This document shows positions 1 through 6,200 of a stretch of 25,720 bases of DNA, in pieces. The DNA is taken from assembly GCA_031553435.1 (NCBI GenBank), contig JAVBLQ010000025.1:1-25720 (forward strand), written 5' to 3'. The stretch comes from JAVBLQ01 sp031553435. GTDB taxonomy: Bacteria > Bacteroidota > Bacteroidia > Bacteroidales > Azobacteroidaceae. The notes beneath the pieces were generated by a model, which did not search any database, had not been told where the DNA came from, and saw only the letters and a list, made by a program, of their open reading frames with translations. A program made the translations under genes and the position numbers. The first letter of the stretch is position 1. Each line of letters starts with the position of its first letter.

Positions 1-1
1 T

Positions 2-304
2 AACGATGGAAAAATTACGGAAGATCATTTAGCCAAAAAGATTGCCGGACGGTCATCGCTCACCACGGGTGATGTATCGAGTGTAATTAAAAACCTGCTG
101 GATGAAATGCCTGAATACCTGTTGATGGGTAGAAGCGTGAACCTGTCGAGTTTTGGAACTTTCCACCTGTCATTCGGCAGTGAGGGAGTCGAAAACAAAG
201 ATGAGTTCAATACCCGCATGATCAACCATGTCAAAGTAATTTTCACCCCCAACACGACATTTAAGCGGATGTTGGAAGAGATCAGTTTTGAGAGGGTGGA
301 ATAA
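2..304 (+). CDS. HU-like DNA-binding protein, 5'-truncated by the window edge
   Basis: The reading frame is open from base 2, so the N-terminus lies outside the window; about 100 residues are visible. The visible part carries the HU fold signature: a helical segment (DHLAKKIAGRSSLTTGDV), then VSSVIKNLLDEMPEYLLMGR, then the short strand SVNLSSFGTFHLSF, then a variable arm and a C-terminal helix. The sequence resembles the Bacteroidetes HU-related family (HU_rel, TIGR01201) more than canonical HU, because the region after the strand reads VKVIFTPNTTFKRML instead of the usual basic beta-arm. Such proteins are taken to be nucleoid-associated, but specific roles are mostly unknown. The Met at 107 is internal, not the start: the family homology runs through it upstream. 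A hairpin terminator follows 10 bp after the stop. Confidence 0.85.
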   Translation, partial: NDGKITEDHLAKKIAGRSSLTTGDVSSVIKNLLDEMPEYLLMGRSVNLSSFGTFHLSFGSEGVENKDEFNTRMINHVKVIFTPNTTFKRMLEEISFERVE

Positions 305-314
305 AGTGAAAAGA

Positions 315-350
315 ACGGGTGGGATTTTTCCTGCCCGTGTTTATATATTT
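315..350 (+). terminator. Intrinsic terminator of the HU-like gene
   Basis: A 10-bp stem pairs 315-324 (ACGGGTGGGA) with 329-338 (TCCTGCCCGT), with two G-U pairs and a TTTT loop. A T-rich tail (GTTTATATATTTTT) follows. It begins 10 bp after the stop codon of the HU-like gene. Confidence 0.75.
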
Positions 351-359
351 TTATAAACC

Positions 360-392
360 TGGGAGAGGCCATTAGGGGGCCGCTCTGCGTTG
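360..392 (+). repeat. GC-rich dispersed repeat, copy 1
   Basis: This 33-nt block is identical to the reverse complement of 24249-24281. Its first 20 bases are TGGGAGAGGCCATTAGGGGG. A third, diverged copy (25 of 30 positions identical) lies at 15765-15794. It is much richer in GC than its surroundings and can form a small imperfect hairpin (GAG-x-GGCC against GGCC-x-CTC). It sits between the convergent HU-like and mpg genes, 14 bp ahead of an AT-rich hairpin. No open reading frame or transposase accompanies it. Confidence 0.85.
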
Positions 393-406
393 AAACTCTT
401 GATATA

Positions 407-472
407 ATTGAAAATAGAAAGTGGAAAATTGAAAATGATTTCGTGTGTAAGCATCATTTTCCATTTTCAATT
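407..472. repeat. Heptad-built hairpin A
   Basis: The left arm is a run of 7-bp units (ATTGAAA, ATAGAAA, GTGGAAA, ATTGAAA). The right arm is their approximate inverted complement (ATTTTCC and ATTTTCA units). The 9-bp core GAAAATGAT/ATCATTTTC (431-439 with 453-461) is perfect and extends outward with a few mismatches. The 13-nt loop (440-452, TTCGTGTGTAAGC) matches the loop of the hairpin at 24154-24232 in 11 of 13 positions, on the same strand. The right arm ends a few bases from the mpg stop codon, so it may act as a terminator for the convergent pair; that role is inferred. Confidence 0.85.
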
Positions 473-476
473 ATTA

Positions 477-977
477 TTATAAAATGAATCTCCAAAGTTT
501 ATCCTTCCATTCCCCGGCATAGTCTATCCCAATACGGGGTGTAGTGATATACTCCGGTTTTTCTCCTGAATCTTCAAGCCAGATTCTATTTGAAATCAAA
601 GGTTCTCCATAAAATCCGGCATTGATTTGTAACCGTTTACAAACCCGTCCCGGACCGGAAACACCTTCAACGCCACGAATGAGAACGGCTTGTGGCTCGT
701 CTTCATTTCCGGTAACAAAATTCAGCATCCAATACATACCATAAATGAGGTAAACATATATTTTTCCACCTTCCCCAAACATTACTTCAGTACGCTTAGT
801 CCGGCCTTTGGAAGCATGGCAGGCTTTATCTTCAGGGCCACGATAGGCCTCTACTTCAATGATGCGAAAACGTTCTTCACTACCATCTTCATATTTTCTC
901 ACCAAATATTTTCCTAACAAATCGGGTGCAACAATTAATACATCTCTTTTGAAAAAATCCAATGGAATTTTACTCAT
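477..977 (-). CDS. mpg: DNA-3-methyladenine glycosylase (AAG/MPG family)
   Basis: Monofunctional base-excision repair glycosylase that removes alkylated purines such as 3-methyladenine, leaving an abasic site. The 166-residue product matches the Mpg family (PF02245) along its length. RIIEVEAYRGPEDKACHASKG near residues 38-58 holds the catalytic Glu (E43). MFGEGGKIYVYLIYGMYWMLN forms the core, GPGRVCKRLQI follows near 108-118, and PRIGIDYAGEWKDKLWRF closes the C-terminus. It is shorter than many bacterial members (about 190-200 aa), with trimmed loops and no missing core motif. I chose the ATG at 975-977; the frame also allows a TTG two codons upstream. A TAACTTTG box on the minus strand lies 23 bases upstream. 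It diverges from the ABC-F gene and converges on the HU-like gene, with repeats between. Confidence 0.95.
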   Translation of the reverse strand: MSKIPLDFFKRDVLIVAPDLLGKYLVRKYEDGSEERFRIIEVEAYRGPEDKACHASKGRTKRTEVMFGEGGKIYVYLIYGMYWMLNFVTGNEDEPQAVLIRGVEGVSGPGRVCKRLQINAGFYGEPLISNRIWLEDSGEKPEYITTPRIGIDYAGEWKDKLWRFIL

Positions 978-999
978 TTTCAATCAATTTTTAAGCCAA

Positions 1000-1007
1000 C
1001 AAAGTTA
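1000..1007 (-). promoter_or_regulatory. Bacteroidetes-type -7 promoter box for mpg
   Basis: The minus strand reads TAACTTTG, a match to the Bacteroidetes sigma-ABfr -7 consensus TAnnTTTG. It lies 23 bases ahead of the mpg ATG. I see no convincing -33 TTTG at the expected distance. Confidence 0.5.
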
Positions 1008-1035
1008 ATTTTTTATTTCGTTCGATAAAAATGAC

Positions 1036-1043
1036 TACCTTTG
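1036..1043 (+). promoter_or_regulatory. Bacteroidetes-type -7 promoter box for the ABC-F gene
   Basis: TACCTTTG matches the TAnnTTTG consensus. A start of transcription a few bases downstream (about 1049) would give a leader of roughly 87 nt that is mostly the heptad hairpin at 1058-1130. It lies 29 bp from the opposing mpg box, so the two promoters form a compact divergent pair. Confidence 0.6.
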
Positions 1044-1057
1044 CACCCTCAAAAATA

Positions 1058-1130
1058 GTGGAAAGTGAAAAGTGGAAAATTGAAAATGATTTTACAACAC
1101 ACTTTCAATTTTCCACTTTCAATTTTCAAT
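1058..1130. repeat. Heptad-built hairpin in the ABC-F leader
   Basis: Left units GTGGAAA, GTGAAAA, GTGGAAA and ATTGAAA run from 1058 to 1085 without a break in phase. Right units TTTCAAT, TTTCCAC, TTTCAAT and TTTCAAT run from 1103 to 1130. The 14-bp stem GTGGAAAATTGAAA (1072-1085) with TTTCAATTTTCCAC (1103-1116) is perfect and extends by three more pairs; the loop is 17 nt. The stem ends about 16 nt before the ABC-F start codon and lies downstream of the predicted promoter, so it should be in the mRNA leader. Confidence 0.85.
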
Positions 1131-1135
1131 TTAAT

Positions 1136-2749
1136 ATGATTACAGTAAGCAATTTAGGTATCCAGTTCGGAAAGAGAGTTTTATTTCAGGATGTTAATTT
1201 AAAATTTACACATGGAAATTGTTATGGAATTATTGGCGCTAACGGAGCCGGTAAATCTACATTTCTGAAGGTATTGAGCGGCGACATGGAACCTACACAG
1301 GGTTTGGTTTCTTTTGGCTCTGGTGAACGGCTTTCCGTTTTGAAGCAAGATCACTTTGCTTACGATGAATATACGGTATTAGACACTGTATTGTTAGGCC
1401 ACACTGTTCTTTGGGAAATCAATAAAGAAAAAGATGCTCTTTATGCCAAAGCTGATTTTACGGATGCCGACGGTGTTCGCGCTGCCGAATTGGAAGAAAA
1501 ATTTGCTGAACTCGAAGGCTGGAATGCAGAAAGCGATGCCGCCAACCTCTTAAGCGGATTAGGTATCAAAGAAGAAATGCATAGCCGGTTGATGAAAGAT
1601 GTCAGCGCCAAGGAAAAAGTGCGTGTATTACTTGCCCAGGCATTGTTCGGCAAACCCGATAACTTATTATTGGATGAGCCAACCAACGACTTGGATATCG
1701 ACACCGTTATGTGGTTGGAAAATTATTTATCAGAATTTGAAAATACTGTTTTGGTTGTTTCGCACGACAGACACTTTTTGGATTCCGTCTGTACCCATAC
1801 CGTTGATATTGATTACGGCGATATTAAATTATTTTCAGGAAATTACAGTTTTTGGTATGAATCGAGTCAGTTAGCGCTTCGCCAACAACAACAACAAAAT
1901 AAGAAGGCGGAAGAAAAGAAAAAAGAATTGGAAGAATTCATTCGCCGTTTCAGCGCCAATGTGGCCAAATCTAAGCAAACGACCAGCCGCAAAAAGATGC
2001 TCGAAAAATTGAATATCGAAGAAATCAAACCTTCATCCAGAAAATATCCGGGAATTATTTTTACTCCTTCCCGTGAAACCGGAAACAAGATATTAGAAGT
2101 AAACGGATTATCAGCAAGTATCGAAGGTGAAACTTTATTCAAAAGTGTCTCATTTAATGTGGAAAAAGACGATAAAATCATCTTTTTATCTAAAGATCCA
2201 CGAGCCATGACCGCTTTTTTCCAAATTATCAATGAAGAACAAAAAGCGGATGAAGGTACATTCGAATGGGGACAAACGGTTACAACAGCTTATCTTCCTT
2301 TAGATAACTCTACCTTTTTCAATACAGATATGAATCTGGTAGATTGGATTGCTCAATTTTCAGAAGATACCCACGAAGTTTATTTAAAAGGTTATTTAGG
2401 TAAAATGCTTTTTTCAGGAGAAGAAGTTTTGAAAAAAGCCAGTGTACTTTCCGGAGGAGAAAAAATGCGCTGTATGATTGCCCGTATGATGCTTAAAAAT
2501 GCTAATTGCATGGTGTTGGATTCTCCTGCCAATCACCTGGATCTGGAATCTATTCAGGCATTTAATAATACATTGAAAAATTTCAAGGGAATCATTCTGA
2601 TGTCGAGCCATGACCATGAATTTATTCAAACGGTTTGTAACCGGGTAATTGAACTCACTCCCAATGGAATTATTGATAAAATCATGGATTACGATGATTA
2701 CATTACTTCGGAAGACATAAAAGCGCTGAGAAGTAAATTATACAAATAG
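1136..2749 (+). CDS. ABC-F family ATPase, YbiT-like, with unequal nucleotide-binding domains
   Basis: Soluble tandem-ABC protein of the ABC-F family, whose studied members act on the ribosome; this one resembles the YbiT branch, and its exact role is not known. The product is 537 residues. NBD1 has Walker A GANGAGKST (34-42), a degenerate signature VSAKEKVRV (near 155), Walker B LLLDEPTNDLD (near 177) and the switch His in VVSHDRHF. A charged linker rich in Gln, Lys and Glu (near 245-275) follows. NBD2 has no recognisable P-loop (FLSKDPRAMTAF near 350), a good LSGGEKMR (near 438), and LDSPANHLD where LDEPTNHLD is expected. I start at 1136, because the upstream in-frame Met (1031) overlaps the promoter box and would translate the hairpin repeat. 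The YeiH-family gene follows after 73 bp. Confidence 0.93.
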   Translation: MITVSNLGIQFGKRVLFQDVNLKFTHGNCYGIIGANGAGKSTFLKVLSGDMEPTQGLVSFGSGERLSVLKQDHFAYDEYTVLDTVLLGHTVLWEINKEKDALYAKADFTDADGVRAAELEEKFAELEGWNAESDAANLLSGLGIKEEMHSRLMKDVSAKEKVRVLLAQALFGKPDNLLLDEPTNDLDIDTVMWLENYLSEFENTVLVVSHDRHFLDSVCTHTVDIDYGDIKLFSGNYSFWYESSQLALRQQQQQNKKAEEKKKELEEFIRRFSANVAKSKQTTSRKKMLEKLNIEEIKPSSRKYPGIIFTPSRETGNKILEVNGLSASIEGETLFKSVSFNVEKDDKIIFLSKDPRAMTAFFQIINEEQKADEGTFEWGQTVTTAYLPLDNSTFFNTDMNLVDWIAQFSEDTHEVYLKGYLGKMLFSGEEVLKKASVLSGGEKMRCMIARMMLKNANCMVLDSPANHLDLESIQAFNNTLKNFKGIILMSSHDHEFIQTVCNRVIELTPNGIIDKIMDYDDYITSEDIKALRSKLYK

Positions 2750-2809
2750 GTTTCTAAGTTTTAGGTTTTAGGTTTGGCTTATGCACAACAAACGTAAAAC
2801 CTAAAACAT
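2749..2809. repeat. Heptad-built hairpin between the ABC-F and YeiH genes
   Basis: Units GGTTTCT, AAGTTTT, AGGTTTT and AGGTTTG run in 7-bp phase from the ABC-F stop codon, and AAAACCT and AAAACAT answer them at 2796-2809. A 13-bp stem (GTTTTAGGTTTTA at 2758-2770 with TAAAACCTAAAAC at 2795-2807) is perfect around a 24-nt loop. There is no T-run after it. It may be a processing, stability or attenuation element within a joint transcript; this is inferred. Confidence 0.8.
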
Positions 2810-2822
2810 TTAAACAACAATT

Positions 2823-3749
2823 ATGTCGTTCCTGCAAAAGAACAAAAATATTATTTATATAATACTCTCAATTACCTGCTTATTGCCCTGGATCACTCCT
2901 CCGGTGGCTTTATTTATGGGATTGATCTTTGCAATTGTATGCGGACGGGCATTTTCTGATTTCAATAAAAAAGCTTCCAAATATCTGCTTCAGATCTCGG
3001 TTGTAGGTTTAGGATTCAGTATGAATCTTCACGAAGCTTTAAAGTCTGGGAAAGAAGGACTTATATTTACGATTATTTCAGTAGTAAGTGTTATGTTGCT
3101 TGGATACTGGTTTGGAAAAAAATACAGAGTTAATAAAAATATTTCCTATCTGATATCTTCGGGAACTGCTATCTGTGGAGGAAGCGCTATCGCTGCCATC
3201 GGGCCTATCGTGAAAGCAAAGGAAAGTGAAATGTCCGTGTCACTCGGAACTATTTTTATTCTGAATGCCATTGCTTTATTCCTGTTTCCCCCTTTGGGAA
3301 AATTATTGCATCTCACACAACAACAATTCGGATTATGGGCTGCAATAGCAATTCACGACACCAGTTCAGTTGTCGGAGCAGGAGCTACTTACGGAACGGA
3401 AGCGCTGCACATAGCAACCACAGTCAAGCTCACCCGTACTTTATGGATCATTCCGTTGGCATTCGCTACTTCTTTGATTTTCAAGAATAAAAGCGATAAA
3501 GTGTACATTCCCTGGTTTATTTTCTTTTTTGTACTTGCTATGATTCTCAACAGTTTTTTGCCTTTTCCCGAATCTTTCAGTAATGGAATTGTATTCATCG
3601 CCAGAAAAGGTCTTACCCTAACTTTATTTATGATTGGCTCCGGTCTCTCTCTTCAAGTGTTGAAGCAAGTGGGATTAAAGCCTGTTTTTCTTGGAGTTAC
3701 CCTTTGGTTTTTTATTTCCATACTCAGTTTGTCGGTAATTATATTTTGA
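2823..3749 (+). CDS. YeiH family putative sulfate exporter (UPF0324)
   Basis: Integral inner-membrane protein of 308 residues with about ten hydrophobic segments, matching the UPF0324/YeiH family (PF03601). Recognisable family stretches are GRAFSDFNKKASKYLLQISVVGLGF (about 43-67), ISSGTAICGGSAIAAIGPI (about 110-128) and the segment AIAIHDTSSVVGAGATYG (about 174-191). The family is annotated as a putative sulfate exporter, but the substrate is weakly supported experimentally. No promoter box was found in the 73 bp upstream, so it is probably transcribed with the ABC-F gene through the hairpin at 2749-2809. The length is usual for the family and no residue looks missing. Confidence 0.88.
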   Translation: MSFLQKNKNIIYIILSITCLLPWITPPVALFMGLIFAIVCGRAFSDFNKKASKYLLQISVVGLGFSMNLHEALKSGKEGLIFTIISVVSVMLLGYWFGKKYRVNKNISYLISSGTAICGGSAIAAIGPIVKAKESEMSVSLGTIFILNAIALFLFPPLGKLLHLTQQQFGLWAAIAIHDTSSVVGAGATYGTEALHIATTVKLTRTLWIIPLAFATSLIFKNKSDKVYIPWFIFFFVLAMILNSFLPFPESFSNGIVFIARKGLTLTLFMIGSGLSLQVLKQVGLKPVFLGVTLWFFISILSLSVIIF

Positions 3750-3776
3750 ATTAACGGAATACAAACGTATTTTTTT

Positions 3777-3784
3777 TATCTTTG
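3777..3784 (+). promoter_or_regulatory. Bacteroidetes-type -7 promoter box for galE
   Basis: TATCTTTG follows a run of seven T and matches TAnnTTTG. It lies 57 bp ahead of the chosen galE ATG. A -33 box is not clear. Confidence 0.55.
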
Positions 3785-3840
3785 CGACTTAGAAACTGTT
3801 TAAAAATTTACAAGTATACTATTTATAAATGAAACTGATT

Positions 3841-4875
3841 ATGAAAGAAAAAATTCTAGTCACAGGTGGTGCCGGATATATCGGTTCACATACGGCAGTA
3901 GAGCTGCAAAATGCAGATTATGAAGTAATTATTATAGATAATTTGTCCAACTCCAATGCTGAAGTTATCGATGGCATTGAAAAAATTACAGGCATCCGAC
4001 CTGCTTTTGAGGTTTTGGATTGCAATGATTTGGATGGATTAAAATTATTATTCGAAAAATATAAAGGCATTAAAGGAATCATTCATTTTGCTGCAAGCAA
4101 AGCAGTTGGAGAGTCAGTTCAAAAACCTTTATTATATTATCGCAACAACCTGGTTTCCCTGATTAATTTATTGGAATTAATGCCGGCTTATGGCATCGGA
4201 AATATTGTATTCTCTTCTTCCTGTACGGTTTACGGACAACCGGACATTTTGCCTGTTGATGAAAATGCACCTATCAAACCGGCTACATCTCCTTATGGAA
4301 AGACTAAACAAATGAATGAAGAAATTATTCATGATGCTGTTCATTCCGGAGCTCCCATCAAAAGTATCATCCTGAGATATTTTAATCCTATCGGAGCGCA
4401 TCCGACAGCAGAAATAGGGGAATTACCCAACGGTGTTCCACAAAATCTGATTCCTTTCCTGACACAAACAGCGATTGGTATACGCCAGCAACTCAGTGTA
4501 TTCGGAAGCGATTATGATACTCCTGACGGATATTGTATCCGTGACTTCATCAACGTGGTTGACTTGGCTAAAGCGCATGTGATTGCAGTAGAGCGGATGT
4601 TGCAGAAGAAATCAGACAAAGGAATTGAAACTTTCAATTTAGGCACCGGCCGCGGACTTTCTGTTATGGAACTGATCAATGCTTTTGAAAAAGCAACCGG
4701 AGTAAAAGTCAATTATAAGGTCGTGGATCGTCGCGAAGGTGATATTGAAAAAGTCTGGGCAAATCCTGATTATGCTAACAATGTACTTGGATGGAAAGCT
4801 ATTGAAACCATTGAAGATACTCTTGATTCCGCCTGGAAATGGCAACTTAGATTGAGGGAGAGGGGAATCATGTAA
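3841..4875 (+). CDS. galE: UDP-glucose 4-epimerase
   Basis: Cytosolic NAD-dependent epimerase that interconverts UDP-glucose and UDP-galactose (Leloir pathway, and supply of sugars for surface polysaccharide). It is an extended short-chain dehydrogenase of 344 residues. The N-terminal Rossmann motif is GGAGYIGSH (9-17). SSSCTVYG (125-132) supplies the catalytic Ser/Thr, and Y152-x-x-x-K156 (YGKTK) is the active-site pair. The substrate loop holds LRYFNPIGAHP, and the C-terminal half has DYDTPDGYCIRDFINVVDLA and NLGTGRGLSV as in other GalE. I start at 3841 because family members begin with the residues just before ILVTGG; an ATG at 3829 is also possible. It stands alone, not next to galK or galT, and its stop is only 10 bp from the converging TolC-like gene. 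Confidence 0.95.
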   Translation: MKEKILVTGGAGYIGSHTAVELQNADYEVIIIDNLSNSNAEVIDGIEKITGIRPAFEVLDCNDLDGLKLLFEKYKGIKGIIHFAASKAVGESVQKPLLYYRNNLVSLINLLELMPAYGIGNIVFSSSCTVYGQPDILPVDENAPIKPATSPYGKTKQMNEEIIHDAVHSGAPIKSIILRYFNPIGAHPTAEIGELPNGVPQNLIPFLTQTAIGIRQQLSVFGSDYDTPDGYCIRDFINVVDLAKAHVIAVERMLQKKSDKGIETFNLGTGRGLSVMELINAFEKATGVKVNYKVVDRREGDIEKVWANPDYANNVLGWKAIETIEDTLDSAWKWQLRLRERGIM

Positions 4876-4880
4876 GCCAA

Positions 4881-4901
4881 ATTCTTCATTCTTCACTCGA
4901 A
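4881..4901. repeat. Short heptad run across the TolC stop codon
   Basis: ATTCTTC occurs twice in tandem (4881-4887, 4888-4894), followed by ACTCGAA. The TolC-like gene's TGA (minus strand, 4886-4888) falls inside the run. The related string AAATTCTTCACTC recurs in the terminator at 15806-15849. Two exact units alone are weak; the entry is supported by the same layout at other gene ends in the window. Confidence 0.5.
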
Positions 4902-6172
4902 ACTACTTTCCTGTAAGAGGCCAGAGCCAATTTATTATTCAGATAAGATTGAATAAGATTGATATATGCTTGTAACCAGGATAATTGAACCGATTGAACA
5001 TCCAAAATTGAAACCCGGCCCTCTTCGTAACTAAATGTATGTAAATCCAGACTTTGTTGGGCAATATCCAGGTTTTCTTTTGCGATTCCGATTTGTTTTC
5101 CGGTTTCCCGTATGTTATTCAAAGCAGTACTTAATTCTTTTTTTATTTCATCTGCCATTATGCTCTGATCCAATTCTTTAGTAATTATCAGGGCTTTATT
5201 TTTGTTACGGCTATATTGACTTTTACCCCAATGAAAAATAGGAATACTGATACTGGCAAAAAGTCGTGGACTCCAAATCGTATTGTTATTCAGATTGAGT
5301 AAGAGCGTTCCATATTCCAAACTACCTCCACCATAGATTTTTGGTAAAAATTCACTTTGATCGATTTTTCCTTTTTGCTCTTGCAGATTAATTTCTTTTG
5401 TTTTCATTAAATAATCGGGTCGCCTTTGTAACACTTCCTCGTATGAAACAGGTTCGATAATAGAAACCATTTCCGGTAAAGAATCGGTCAGAATCAAGTT
5501 GTTCTGCGGAGATTCTCCCATCAAAATATTCAATATGATGCAATTGTTCTGAAATGATTGTTGAGCTTTTGACGACTGATAATCAGCATCTTTCAAACTG
5601 GTTTCTACCTTGAGCACATCCATTTTACTGATGAGTCCGTCATCATAACGTGTCTGAACGGTGTTATACAAATTTTTCAGGATATCCAGATAACGGATAG
5701 ATGTATCCCAGAGAGATTTGCTTGCCGCTGTATTCCAATAAGTTAATTCTGCTGTATAAGAAATATTATCTACTGAAAGTTTTTCCATCAGATCGGCAAT
5801 ATCTTGCTGAATTTTCGCTGCATTGTAAGTCGCCGACAATTTACCTCCGGTATAAATACTCTGTGTTAACTGGCCTCCTGCGCTCCAGTTTAGCGGCTTT
5901 AACTCAAGACTCATACCTCCTAACGAAAGTACCGGAGGATTAAAATCATAATTGTAAGATGCAGTTCCGTCAATTTGAGGGAAAAAAGCTGTCTTAACCT
6001 CGCGTGTCGCATCTTTAGCCGCTTTAATCGTTTGCTGTGCAATTTTAACATTTTGATTATAAGACAAAACTTTTGCTTTATAATCCTCAATGGATAAGTT
6101 TGTTTGAGCATGTAGGAAACTGCAGGCTCCGTACATCATCAAACTATGTAGAATCAATCGCTTCATACTCAT
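4886..6172 (-). CDS. TolC family outer membrane channel of the efflux system
   Basis: Outer-membrane factor of a tripartite efflux pump, 428 residues. The N-terminus (KRLILHSLMMYGACSFLHAQ) is a signal peptide with a likely cut after HA-Q near residue 23. Two outer-membrane efflux protein domains (PF02321) follow, about 25-215 and 240-425, each with the long amphipathic helices typical of TolC (for example LWDTSIRYLDILKNLYNT and IGIAKENLDIAQQSLDL) and the motif RYDDGLISKMDVL with its C-terminal repeat SYEEGRVSILDVQ. It is the last gene of the MFP-RND-TolC operon; only 16 bp separate it from the RND gene. The ATG at 6172 touches the heptad run at 6173-6200; a second ATG at 6166 would give a more usual signal peptide start. 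Its product presumably docks with the RND/MFP pair to expel drugs or other toxic compounds. Confidence 0.92.
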   Translation of the reverse strand: MSMKRLILHSLMMYGACSFLHAQTNLSIEDYKAKVLSYNQNVKIAQQTIKAAKDATREVKTAFFPQIDGTASYNYDFNPPVLSLGGMSLELKPLNWSAGGQLTQSIYTGGKLSATYNAAKIQQDIADLMEKLSVDNISYTAELTYWNTAASKSLWDTSIRYLDILKNLYNTVQTRYDDGLISKMDVLKVETSLKDADYQSSKAQQSFQNNCIILNILMGESPQNNLILTDSLPEMVSIIEPVSYEEVLQRRPDYLMKTKEINLQEQKGKIDQSEFLPKIYGGGSLEYGTLLLNLNNNTIWSPRLFASISIPIFHWGKSQYSRNKNKALIITKELDQSIMADEIKKELSTALNNIRETGKQIGIAKENLDIAQQSLDLHTFSYEEGRVSILDVQSVQLSWLQAYINLIQSYLNNKLALASYRKVVSSEE

Positions 6173-6200
6173 TTTTCACTTTTCTCTTTTAGTTTTTCAC
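6173..6200 (-). repeat. Four-unit heptad run at the RND-TolC junction
   Basis: On the plus strand the units are TTTTCAC, TTTTCTC, TTTTAGT and TTTTCAC, all exactly 7 bp. On the coding strand they read as AAAA tracts every 7 nt. The RND stop codon (6189-6191) lies within the third unit, and the TolC ATG begins immediately after the last. The run encodes the C-terminal VKN of the RND pump and forms the whole leader of the TolC-like gene. Confidence 0.8.

Noticed and set aside
360..392. Attachment site pair (with 24249-24281) flanking an integrated element
   Set aside because: The two copies are inverted, a third diverged copy lies inside, and the DNA between them is conserved chromosomal genes, so they are not att sites of one island.
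1031..1135. N-terminal extension of the ABC-F protein from an upstream in-frame ATG
   Set aside because: The extension would begin just before the promoter box at 1036-1043 and would translate the heptad hairpin into low-complexity peptide. Family members start at MITVSNLG or its equivalent.
5701..5943. Plus-strand reading frame opposite the TolC-like gene, and similar frames opposite other genes (for example 8328-8543, 16986-17297, 10592-11017)
   Set aside because: They are shadows of well-supported genes, lack family resemblance, and have composition typical of antisense frames.
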